From Halorubrum distributum JCM 10118 (GTDB lineage Archaea; Halobacteriota; Halobacteria; Halobacteriales; Haloferacaceae): a DNA stretch of 41,494 nt. Both the position numbers and the translations under genes were made by a program. The notes under the pieces were generated by a model. That model saw only the letters and a program-made list of their open reading frames with translations. It was not told the DNA's origin and searched no databases. This document shows positions 16,428 to 24,323 of the stretch, piece after piece. How positions within the stretch are numbered: position 1 is the stretch's first letter; every line of letters starts with the position of its first letter. Where the stretch lies: positions 30,628 to 72,121 of the forward strand of contig NZ_AOJN01000063.1 of the NCBI RefSeq assembly GCF_000337335.1. Direction: 5' to 3'.

Positions 16428-17414
16428 TCAGTTGTTGATCCGCGGATCGAGGGCGTCCTGGAGACCGTCGCCGAGGATGTTGAAGCCGATGACGGTGATC
16501 AGAATGGCGATTCCGGGGAAGATGCTGAACGTCGGCGCGGGGAGCATGTACCCGCGCGAGGCGGACAGCATCTGCCCCCACGACGGCGTCGGCGGCTGCG
16601 CGCCGAAGCCGAGGAACGAGAGGCCGGCGACGATGAGGATGCTCACGCCGACCTGGAGCGTCGCCTGGACCAGCACCGGCGCGAAGCTGTTCGGAATGAT
16701 GTGCCGGAAGATGATGTTCCGGTCTTTCACCCCGGCGGCCCGCGCGGCCTCGACGTAGTCCTCCTCGCGGATGGAGACGACGCGCGACCGGATCAGCCGG
16801 TTGAACACGGGGACCGCCGTGATCCCGACGCCGATCATCGCGAACGTGAGGTTCCGCCCGAACGCGGTCATGAACGCGATGACCAGCACGAGGAACGGGA
16901 TCGCGTAGATGGTCTCGGTGACGCGCTGGAGCACGTCGTCGATCCAGCCGCCGTAGTAGCCGGAGACGGCGCCGATGACGGTGCCGCCGCCGAGGCCGAT
17001 TGCGGTCGCGAGGAACCCGACCGTCATCGCGATCCGCGTCCCGTAGATTGTCCGGGAGAGCAGGTCTCGACCGCGGTGGTCGGTGCCGAGCGGGTGTGCC
17101 ATAACGCCCTGCCCGAACTGGTTCTCCATGCCGACCGGCGGGAGGAGCCGCCGGACGTTCTCCGGGTCGGTCTCGGGGTTGTACAGCACCGCCTCCGCGA
17201 TCGCGTAGTCGAGGACGTAGTAGTCGAACGCGGCGAACACCGCGACGAAGGTCATGAAGCCGACGATGTAGGTCCCGATCCGCGCCGTCGTGTCCTGTCT
17301 GACCTGCTTGAGCGTGTACCGCAGGCCGACGCGGGCCTCGACCTCCTCGGGCCCGCCGCTCTCGTCCCCGTCGTCCGGCGTGTCGTCGTCCGAAGTCGCG
17401 CTGTTAACAGACAT
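16428..17414 (-). CDS. dppC: Peptide ABC importer permease, DppC type (operon 1)
   Basis: A 328-residue membrane subunit. After an acidic cytoplasmic N-terminus come about six helices. It has the family's HPLGTDHRGRDLLSRTIYGTR motif region and the EAA coupling loop EDYVEAARAAGVKDRNIIF that docks on the ATPases, and ends DALDPRINN. The length is normal for DppC, unlike the enlarged paralogue at 24323-25873. Stop and start overlap by one base with dppB (TAATG). Confidence 0.94.
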   Translation of the reverse strand: MSVNSATSDDDTPDDGDESGGPEEVEARVGLRYTLKQVRQDTTARIGTYIVGFMTFVAVFAAFDYYVLDYAIAEAVLYNPETDPENVRRLLPPVGMENQFGQGVMAHPLGTDHRGRDLLSRTIYGTRIAMTVGFLATAIGLGGGTVIGAVSGYYGGWIDDVLQRVTETIYAIPFLVLVIAFMTAFGRNLTFAMIGVGITAVPVFNRLIRSRVVSIREEDYVEAARAAGVKDRNIIFRHIIPNSFAPVLVQATLQVGVSILIVAGLSFLGFGAQPPTPSWGQMLSASRGYMLPAPTFSIFPGIAILITVIGFNILGDGLQDALDPRINN

Positions 17415-18409
17415 TACTCGTCACCGTAGGTGACCCGCGGGTCGAGGTAGCTGTACGTGATGTCCGTGATGATCACACCGACCACGTAGACGAACCCGAA
17501 CACGAGCGTCGTCCCCATGATCAGCTGGTAGTCCTGGTTGTTGATCGCCGTGATGATCAGTCTCCCCATCCCCTGGATCCCGAAGACGGTCTCCGTGAGG
17601 ACGGCGCCGCCGAGCGCGGTCGAGAGGCCGAGGCCGATGATGGTGATAACCGGCAGCTGCGCCACCTGGAACGCGTGCTTGCGGACGATCGTCGACTCGG
17701 GCACGCCGTACGCGCGGGCGAGCTTCACGTACTCGCCCTGGAGCGAGTCGACCATCGACGAGCGCTCGATCCGCGTGATCTGCGCCATCTGAAGCGTTCC
17801 GAGCCCGATCATCGGGAGGAAGAGGTGATGCATCGACTGGCGTATCACCTGGAACTGCGTCGCCGCCCCGCGGACGTTCGTCGGGTCGGCCCACGGGAGG
17901 ACGAGCCCCCGCGCGGGGAACCACCCGAGATAGAAGGCGAAGACGATGATCAACACCAAGCCGATCCAGAACGACGGGGTCGAGACGCCGATCAGCGAGA
18001 TGATCCGGGAGACGTGGTCGGCCGGCTCGTTCCGCCGTTTCGCCGAGATCACGCCGAGCGGAATGGCGGTGATAATGGCGAACGCGAACGCGGACAACAT
18101 GAGCAACAGCGTGACCGGGAGCCGGAGGATGATCATCTCGAGGACGGGGCGGTCGTAGTAGATACTGAGGCCGAGGTCGCCCGTCGCGACGCTGCTGAGG
18201 TACGCGAAGTACCGCACGTGTATCGGCCGGTCGAGGCCGTACCGGGCGCGGATTGCCTCGACCTGCTCTTGGGCCGGCGTCGGCCCGAGCATGATGTCGA
18301 CCGGGTCGCCGGGGATCTGGTTGGCCAGGAAGAAGGTTATCGTCACGATACCTATCAGTACGGGTATCGCCTGTGCGAACCGCCGGAGTGTGTACCGAAG
18401 TAAGCTCAC
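17414..18409 (-). CDS. dppB: Peptide ABC importer permease, DppB type (operon 1)
   Basis: A 331-residue permease with the N-terminal helix and LANQIPGDPVDIMLG motif of DppB, about six membrane segments, the EAA loop GEYVKLARAYGVPESTIVRKH and the C-terminal SYLDPRVTYGDE. The frame is open 36 codons further upstream, but those codons have no family match. The GTG at 18409 (VSLLRYTLRRFAQ) gives the usual N-terminus. It follows the binding-protein gene by 207 bases with no clear separate promoter, so it is probably transcribed with it. Confidence 0.92.
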   Translation of the reverse strand: MSLLRYTLRRFAQAIPVLIGIVTITFFLANQIPGDPVDIMLGPTPAQEQVEAIRARYGLDRPIHVRYFAYLSSVATGDLGLSIYYDRPVLEMIILRLPVTLLLMLSAFAFAIITAIPLGVISAKRRNEPADHVSRIISLIGVSTPSFWIGLVLIIVFAFYLGWFPARGLVLPWADPTNVRGAATQFQVIRQSMHHLFLPMIGLGTLQMAQITRIERSSMVDSLQGEYVKLARAYGVPESTIVRKHAFQVAQLPVITIIGLGLSTALGGAVLTETVFGIQGMGRLIITAINNQDYQLIMGTTLVFGFVYVVGVIITDITYSYLDPRVTYGDE

Positions 18410-18591
18410 TGTCGTTGGTTCCTCGTTGCGTTCGTCTCGGTTTGTGCTGTCGCTTATCCGTTTCGCTCCTGCCGACGCACCAATTCGGAGCCGCGAGCGG
18501 CCGGTCGACCGCACCACCGACCGCTCGGAAGGGCGGCGTTTACGACTCGATACCGTTCCGAGCGCGGACCGCGCGGGTCCGCACCGCCGGG

Positions 18592-18626
18592 CCGATCACC
18601 GGGTCGCCGCGTCCGATCACCGGGTC
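18592..18626. repeat. 14-bp direct repeat overlapping a stop codon
   Basis: CCGATCACCGGGTC occurs at 18592-18605 and 18613-18626. The stop codon of the binding-protein gene (18617-18619) lies inside the second copy. It could mark a small duplication or an RNA signal between the binding-protein and permease genes. There is no direct evidence for either. Confidence 0.6.
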
Positions 18627-20269
18627 ACGGTGACGCCGTCCAGCTGGACCTCCGTCGAGATCGGGTGCGAGCTGAAGCCCTCCACGACGTTGCGCACGCC
18701 GTAGGAGTTGTTCAGGTTGTACGCCGGAAGGTGGACGCGCCCCTCAAGCAGCGATGTCGTGGCGTCGATGTAGAGCTGGCGACGCTCCTCGCGGTCGGCG
18801 GACTCGCGGGCCTGCGTCAGCTTCTGCGAGGCCTCGTCGTAGCCGTGGAACGTCCCGTTCGTCACGCCCTCCGTCTCCTGGCTCAGCAGGTTGTACGCGA
18901 ACGTGTCCGGGTCCGGCGAGCCGGACCAGCCGAGGGTGTACATGTTGTAGTCGTCCTCGTTGCCGGTGACGTACGCGTCGAGGAATGTGCCCCAGTCGAG
19001 ACGCTGGACTTCGACGTTCTGGAAGCCGGCGTTCTGGAGCCCGTCGCCGATGGAGATGCCGATCTGCTCGCGCTTGTTGTCCGGCGGCACGATGATCCGC
19101 CAGTTGTAGTCCATCGGGACGCCGGCCTCCTCGAACAGCGCCTGCGCCTCCTCGAGGTCCTGGTCGTGCTGAATGTCCGACCACTCGTCGGTCGGGAAGT
19201 TCCACTCCTCGGAGATCGAGGACGGGAACGGGCTGCTCTGGCGGACGCCGGCCGGCTCGACGAAGTTCTCGACCGCCTGGTCCATCGAGACGCAGTAGTC
19301 GACCGCCTCGCGGACGAGCGGGTCGCTCGTCGGCCCCTCGTTACAGTTGAACGCGAGGTAGAAGTACCCGATACCCGGCTCCTCCGTCAGCGTGGCGTTC
19401 TGGTTCGCCTCGACCGTCTCGTACAGCTGCGGCGGGATCGACTCGATGACGTCGACGTTCCCGGTCTCCAGCTCGGTGACCCGCGTCGTCTGCTCGACGA
19501 TCGGCTCGAACTCGACCGTGCCGATCTCCGGGAGGTTGTCGCTGTCCCAGTAGTCGTCCCACCGCTCGAGCGTCGCGTAGCTCTCCGGCTCCCACTCGCT
19601 GAGCTTGAACGGCCCGGAGGTGACCGGGTCCATGTTGTACGCCTCGGTGTCCTCCTGCCGCACGGAGGCGTTGACGACGTTCCGCGCCATGGCGATCGTG
19701 AACGCGCCGTACGGGTACTTGAGGTCGAACTGCGCGGTGGTCTCGTCGATCGCCTCCCCGGTGTCGATCATGTCCACCTCGGAGGCGTTCTCGGTCTGTT
19801 CCTCGACGGGCGCCATCATCGTGTGAACGACGTCCTCGGCGGTGACCGGGTCGCCGTTCTGGAACTGGGCGTCCTCGCGGATCGGGACGATGAACCGCGT
19901 CCCGTCGCGCTCGACCGTGGGCATGTCCGCGGCGATCTTCGGCTCCAGGCTGACGCCGTCGGTGTACTCGTAGAGCCCGTCGAATATCCGCCCGGCGATC
20001 TGCGCGGACGGCACGTCGTTCATGACGACCGGGTCCATGTCGAGCGGACCCTTCGCCTGCGCGAAGAACAGGGTCGGGGCGCTGCCGCCGTCGCCGCCGT
20101 CGGAGCCGTCGCCGCTGTCGGAGCCGTCGCCGCCGTCGGAGCCGTTACCGCCGGACCCGTCGCCGCCGTCCCCGCCGCCGGCACACCCGGCCAGCAGGAG
20201 AGAGGTGCCGGCTGCCCCGCCGGCGAGAATCTTCCGTCGCGAAATGCGTTGTGTGTGTTGTCGACGCAT
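18617..20269 (-). CDS. Peptide ABC importer substrate-binding lipoprotein, canonical order (operon 1)
   Basis: A 550-residue SBP_bac_5 (cluster C) binding protein. The N-terminus has a Tat motif (SRRKILAGG) and lipobox LLAGC at Cys29, followed by a Gly/Asp/Ser linker of about 35 residues. The domain order is the normal one: DMDPVVMND, GDPVTAEDVVHT, DPVTSGPFKLSEW, FYLAFNCNEGP, then the AQALFEEAG helix, TLGWSGSPDPDTF and the final HLPAYNL. It captures peptides or similar solutes outside the membrane and delivers them to DppBC. A TATA box at 20289-20298 implies a leaderless message. It serves as the reference for the two permuted binding proteins in this window. Confidence 0.94.
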   Translation of the reverse strand: MRRQHTQRISRRKILAGGAAGTSLLLAGCAGGGDGGDGSGGNGSDGGDGSDSGDGSDGGDGGSAPTLFFAQAKGPLDMDPVVMNDVPSAQIAGRIFDGLYEYTDGVSLEPKIAADMPTVERDGTRFIVPIREDAQFQNGDPVTAEDVVHTMMAPVEEQTENASEVDMIDTGEAIDETTAQFDLKYPYGAFTIAMARNVVNASVRQEDTEAYNMDPVTSGPFKLSEWEPESYATLERWDDYWDSDNLPEIGTVEFEPIVEQTTRVTELETGNVDVIESIPPQLYETVEANQNATLTEEPGIGYFYLAFNCNEGPTSDPLVREAVDYCVSMDQAVENFVEPAGVRQSSPFPSSISEEWNFPTDEWSDIQHDQDLEEAQALFEEAGVPMDYNWRIIVPPDNKREQIGISIGDGLQNAGFQNVEVQRLDWGTFLDAYVTGNEDDYNMYTLGWSGSPDPDTFAYNLLSQETEGVTNGTFHGYDEASQKLTQARESADREERRQLYIDATTSLLEGRVHLPAYNLNNSYGVRNVVEGFSSHPISTEVQLDGVTVTR

Positions 20270-20288
20270 ACAGCCGATGTCTTGTTTC

Positions 20289-20298
20289 TATATAATAA
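20289..20298 (-). promoter_or_regulatory. Promoter of ABC operon 1
   Basis: TTATTATATA on the minus strand is centred about 25 bases before the ATG at 20269, so transcription should begin at or next to the start codon. Confidence 0.7.
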
Positions 20299-20935
20299 GT
20301 ATTTTGGCACCACGTGTCTGTACGGTCACATCTGGTCGCTACGCTGTCGTATCATTAACTCGTTCCCCCGTAAAAGTCGTCCAGATTAGTAAGAAACTGC
20401 TGCCGCGATCCGGATTTTTCCGCCCGGGCTTCGACCGATCTCCGCCGGCCGACACGGATACCCCGCGCTGCTCGGGAAAGCCGCGAACCGCACGCAGGCG
20501 GTCGCGGGACGGCGTTCCGCCGCGCGCGCCCTCGGTCGCCCCTGGCGCCCCGATCCGCTCACCGAAGACGAATTGCCGTCCCTCCTCGGTCTACGACGGG
20601 ACACACTCAGTTGACCCAGACGCGGCCCCCCGCGCCTGTCGTCCGGGAAGAACGTCCCTCCGGACACACCGCGGTCGCCTCCGAGGGTCCCGAGGCGAGC
20701 CACCGGCTCGGACCCCTTCCGGATCCGGGCCGCGCGGTTGAGTGCCATCGTCCCTGCGTCGAACCCCCTGACCCGTTCCGGACCGCTGCCGCGTGATTTC
20801 GGGGCTGTTCCGCGCTCGATGGAGACGGCGGGAGGCCACCCCCGATTGGATTCGTTTCCGTCGGATCAGCAGAAAGCAGTGAGCGAGCGGCGACGACCGC
20901 GACCCCGGCGACGGCTCTCTCCGGTCGAGACGCGG
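20299..20935. other. 637-bp intergenic region between the two ABC operons
   Basis: Apart from the operon 1 promoter at its left edge I see no supported gene. The open frames here (for example a 120-codon frame at 20386-20748 on the minus strand) are Arg/Gly/Pro-rich and look like chance GC-rich frames. The first ~100 bases are comparatively AT-rich and could hold regulatory sites for operon 1. Confidence 0.5.
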
Positions 20936-21481
20936 TCAGCGCTCGTAGGCGTACACCGACTCCGGGTCCGGGAAGAACGCGTCGGGGTCGTCGTGGTCGA
21001 TCGTTCCGAGGTGGGTCCCGTCGACCTTCCTCACGTGCGTGTACATGCGTCCGCGGTCGAGAGCGGCCCTGACCAGCGGCGCCGCGAACATGAGCCGGAA
21101 CGTGCCGGCGATGAACACGGCAATCCCCTCGTCGTGGTCGAGACACTCGGTAACGATAAACCGGACGCCCTCCGAGTCGGCCTGATAGACTCCGGTCTCG
21201 TCGAAGTCGGCCCGGTCGTACAGCGCCCCGAACTCGTCTTCGATGTCGCCTGGAACGACGTAGCTCAGACCCCACTCGTCCGTCTCGCCCGTGTCCGGCG
21301 CCTTCGGCGTCGTGTCCCCCGCCGCGACCGTGAACGTCTCGTACCCGGCCTCCTCGCGGTCGGCGGCCATCGCCTTCATGTCCTCGATCGTCTGCTGTAG
21401 CCCCGTCTTGGACTGTTCAACCGACCGTGCGCGCCGCTCGGCGTCGTCCGCATCCTGTCCGTTGGGGTCCGTTCGAACCAT
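20936..21481 (-). CDS. Conserved haloarchaeal protein of unknown function
   Basis: A 181-residue acidic protein without signal peptide. The first 40 residues look helical (SVEQSKTGLQQTIEDMKAMA). The rest looks like a mixed alpha/beta domain with GLSYVVPGDIEDEF, GVRFIVTECLDHDEGIAVFIAG and the C-terminal DAFFPDPESVYAYER. One hydrophobic stretch (IAVFIAGTFRLMFAAPLV) might touch the membrane. It is the last gene downstream of ABC operon 2 but has its own TATA-like element (TTTTACC, about 25 bases before the ATG), so it can be expressed separately. No family is recognised. Confidence 0.75.
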   Translation of the reverse strand: MVRTDPNGQDADDAERRARSVEQSKTGLQQTIEDMKAMAADREEAGYETFTVAAGDTTPKAPDTGETDEWGLSYVVPGDIEDEFGALYDRADFDETGVYQADSEGVRFIVTECLDHDEGIAVFIAGTFRLMFAAPLVRAALDRGRMYTHVRKVDGTHLGTIDHDDPDAFFPDPESVYAYER

Positions 21482-21521
21482 GCTCTCGCACTGTTACAGA
21501 GAGGTAAAACGCTTGTGCGCT

Positions 21522-21920
21522 TCAGACGCCGACGCCCGCGACGAGTTCGAGCGACAGCGACACGCCCAACACGACCAGGCTCGTCACGAACGTCTTCACG
21601 TTGCGACTCACGCGCTCTTCGAACGGAATCGTTCGCTCGCGGAGTGGGGGAAGCCGCATGAGTCTGGTCTCGATGTCCCACGCCTCGTCGGTGTCGAGGG
21701 TGATGCGTTCGCGGTCACGACGCTTCGACTTGGGCTGAATGGCTAACGACCCCAGACCGAACAGCACGAACCCGACGGCGAACAGGACGTACTTCAGCGT
21801 GATCAGGCCGTCGCCGAACGCGAAGGCGACGACGGCGCAGCCCCCGACGACGGCGGCCGACGCGGCGCCGACCCAGACGGCGAACTCGCTGATCCGGTCG
21901 GCGTTAGTCGCTGTCTGCAC
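21522..21920 (-). CDS. Small membrane protein encoded at the end of ABC operon 2
   Basis: A 132-residue protein with three predicted membrane helices: about residues 13-34, 40-60 and 108-130. Between them is a charged cytoplasmic loop (QPKSKRRDRERITLDTDEAW). Its GTG start lies within the last codons of dppF, a 17-base overlap, which suggests translational coupling and a role with the transporter. The function is unknown; it could be an accessory subunit or simply share the transcript. Confidence 0.72.
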   Translation of the reverse strand: MQTATNADRISEFAVWVGAASAAVVGGCAVVAFAFGDGLITLKYVLFAVGFVLFGLGSLAIQPKSKRRDRERITLDTDEAWDIETRLMRLPPLRERTIPFEERVSRNVKTFVTSLVVLGVSLSLELVAGVGV

Positions 21921-23238
21921 GGCGCGTAAGCACGGGGTCTACGTCCTCGTACTCGTCGGCGTGCCGGTGACAGTAGCTGTACCGACCCGACGCGGACACC
22001 TCGTACATCTCGGGCTGTTCGTCGTCACAGACGCTGGCGAACTCCTCGTAGAGGTGTTCTTGCGCCTCCGTCGGCCGCCCCCGTTTGACCATCTTGACCG
22101 CGGTCTGTATCTCCTCGTCGACCCGCTCCGGCACCTCGATGCCGTCGAAAGTGTCTGCCCTGCTCTCTTCGATGTCGTCGAACCGGTCGAATCGGTCGAA
22201 CCGCCGCCTGACTCGGTCCCCCGTCGAGAGCGCGATGCGAGCGCGTTCGCGGACGACCTCCCTGAACTGCTCGATCCCCTCCCAGAGGTCCTCGTCGAGG
22301 TCGGCGTACGACTCCGGTTTGATCTTCGCCGGGCAGCGCGTCGAGAGGTTACAGCCCGCCGGCGCGTCGCTCGGACTCGGGGGCGTCCCCGAGAGCGTTA
22401 TCCGGCGAGACGTCTTGGTCGGGTCTGGCTCTGGAATCGCAGACAACAGCGACTGCGTGTACGGGTTCGACGCGTCCGCGAACAGTTCCTCCGCTTCGCC
22501 CATCTCCATGATCTTCCCGAGGTACATCACGGCGACGCGGTCGGAAATGTACCGGACCACGGAGAGGTCGTGGGCGATGAGCAGGTAGGTGAGGTTGAAC
22601 TCCTCTTGGAGGTCCTCGAGGAGACTGATGATCTTCGCCTGAACGCTCACGTCGAGCGCGGAGACCGGCTCGTCGAGGACGAGGAAGTCCGGCTCGAGCG
22701 CGAGCGCGCGAGCGATCCCTATCCGCTGGCGTTGGCCGCCGGAGAACTGGTGGGGGTACCGGAAGTAGTGTTTGTCGGGGAGACCGACCGCGGACAGCAG
22801 GTCGAGCACCCGCTCGCGGCGGTCGTTCATCGTCTTCCAGTCGTGCGCGTCGAGCGGCTCCCGAATGATCTCACCGACCGTCATCCGGTCGTTCAGGCTG
22901 GATTCGGGGTCTTGGAACACCATCTGGGCGTTCTTTCGCCACTCCTTCAGATCCTTCCCGGAGAGCGTCGTGATGTCCGTGCCGTCGTATCTGATCGAGC
23001 CCTCGGTGGCGTTTTCGAGCGCCAGCATGGTGCGCCCGAGCGTGCTCTTTCCGCACCCGGACTCGCCGACCAGCCCGACCGTCTCGCCGCGCTTGATCTC
23101 GAAGGAGACGCCGTCGACCGCCTTCACCGGCGGGTCGGCGAACATCCCGTCGCCTCCGTAGTACTTTTTCAATCCCTCGACTTCCACCAGCACCTCCGAC
23201 TCCTCGGTCGGGGGCGACTGCTCGACTGCGTTGCTCAT
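21904..23238 (-). CDS. dppF: Oligopeptide ABC importer ATPase, DppF/OppF type (operon 2)
   Basis: A 444-residue ATPase. Motifs: Walker [20 protein letters not shown], signature FSGGQRQRI, Walker [13 protein letters not shown], switch IAHDLSV. The C-terminal domain has CNLSTRCP and, after an insertion of about 90 residues rich in Arg/Asp/Glu, SVC and YCHRH. The insertion is in the same place as in the operon 1 DppF but with little shared sequence. The ATG at 23238 overlaps the dppD stop by 4 bases. The longer open frame upstream lies inside dppD and has no family match. Confidence 0.93.
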   Translation of the reverse strand: MSNAVEQSPPTEESEVLVEVEGLKKYYGGDGMFADPPVKAVDGVSFEIKRGETVGLVGESGCGKSTLGRTMLALENATEGSIRYDGTDITTLSGKDLKEWRKNAQMVFQDPESSLNDRMTVGEIIREPLDAHDWKTMNDRRERVLDLLSAVGLPDKHYFRYPHQFSGGQRQRIGIARALALEPDFLVLDEPVSALDVSVQAKIISLLEDLQEEFNLTYLLIAHDLSVVRYISDRVAVMYLGKIMEMGEAEELFADASNPYTQSLLSAIPEPDPTKTSRRITLSGTPPSPSDAPAGCNLSTRCPAKIKPESYADLDEDLWEGIEQFREVVRERARIALSTGDRVRRRFDRFDRFDDIEESRADTFDGIEVPERVDEEIQTAVKMVKRGRPTEAQEHLYEEFASVCDDEQPEMYEVSASGRYSYCHRHADEYEDVDPVLTRRADSD

Positions 23239-24323
23239 GAGTGTTCCTCCGTACTCTCCTTCGCTATTTCGACGTGTTTCTCCACGCGCGCCGTCTCGCT
23301 CAGATCGTCGGGGTACAACAGACACGCCGCCGTGTGGTCCTCGGCGTCACTGACGGCAACGTGCTGCGGCGGTACCTTCTCGCAGTCGCCGAACGCCTTC
23401 GAACACCGGGGCGCGAACCGACAGTGATCGGCCGGCTCGTTCGGCGTCGGAACCTGTCCTTCGATCGTTTCGAGCCCGTCCGCACGAGAGTGTTCGCCCG
23501 GGATAGACCGGAGCAGCGCCCGCGTGTACGGGTGATGCGGATTCCCGAACAGCTCTTCGACGGGCGCCTTCTCGACGATCTGTCCCGCGTACATCACGTT
23601 CACGCGGTCCGCGATGTCCGCGATGACTCCCATGTCGTGGGTGATGAACAGTATCGACAGCCCGCGCTCCTCCTGTAGCTCCTTCAGGAGGTCGAGGATC
23701 TGCGCCTGGATCGTCACGTCGAGCGCGGTCGTCGGCTCGTCGCAGATCAGGAAGTCGGGGTCACACGCCAGCATCATCGCGATGACGGCGCGCTGGCGCA
23801 TTCCGCCGGAGAACTCGTGCGGGTACTCGTCCAACCGACGCTTGGCGTCCGGAATGCCGACGGCTCGGAGCAGTCTCGTCGCCTCCTCGGTCGCCTCCTC
23901 GCCCGTGATGTCGCGGTTGACCGCGAGCGACTCACGGATCTGGTTGCCGACGGTGTAGACCGGGTTAAGCGACTGCTGCGGGTCCTGAAAGACCATCCCG
24001 ATCCCGCTCCCGCGGATCGACTGGTACTGCTTCTCCGAGAGGTCGGTGAGCTCCTGTCCGTCGAACGAGATCGACGACTCCGGGAGCACCTTCCCCGGTG
24101 ACTCGATCAGCCCCATGATCGAGCGGGCGGTGACGCTCTTGCCGGACCCAGACTCGCCGACGATTCCGACCGTCTCGCCGCGACCGACGTCGAAGCTCAC
24201 CGAGTCGACCGCCCGGATCGTTTCGTCGTCCGTGTAAAAGACCGTTTGGAGGTCTCTGACGGAGAGGATCGGATCCTCGCGGCCGTCCGTGGCGTCCGTG
24301 CTTGCGCTCTGTGATCGGGCCAT
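23235..24323 (-). CDS. dppD: Oligopeptide ABC importer ATPase, DppD/OppD type (operon 2)
   Basis: A 362-residue ATPase. Motifs: Walker A GESGSGKSV, FQDPQQSLNP, signature FSGGMRQRA, Walker [13 protein letters not shown], switch ITHDMGV. The C-terminal cysteines are in the compact arrangement CRFAPRCS, GDC, TAAC. The start is an ATG at 24323, or a GTG one codon earlier; both overlap the dppC stop (GTGATG), indicating coupled translation. Confidence 0.94.
   Translation of the reverse strand: MARSQSASTDATDGREDPILSVRDLQTVFYTDDETIRAVDSVSFDVGRGETVGIVGESGSGKSVTARSIMGLIESPGKVLPESSISFDGQELTDLSEKQYQSIRGSGIGMVFQDPQQSLNPVYTVGNQIRESLAVNRDITGEEATEEATRLLRAVGIPDAKRRLDEYPHEFSGGMRQRAVIAMMLACDPDFLICDEPTTALDVTIQAQILDLLKELQEERGLSILFITHDMGVIADIADRVNVMYAGQIVEKAPVEELFGNPHHPYTRALLRSIPGEHSRADGLETIEGQVPTPNEPADHCRFAPRCSKAFGDCEKVPPQHVAVSDAEDHTAACLLYPDDLSETARVEKHVEIAKESTEEHS

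Noticed and set aside
20386-20748. 120-codon frame in the gap between the ABC operons
   Set aside because: Arg/Gly/Ser-rich, no TATA box, no recognisable domain; most likely chance.
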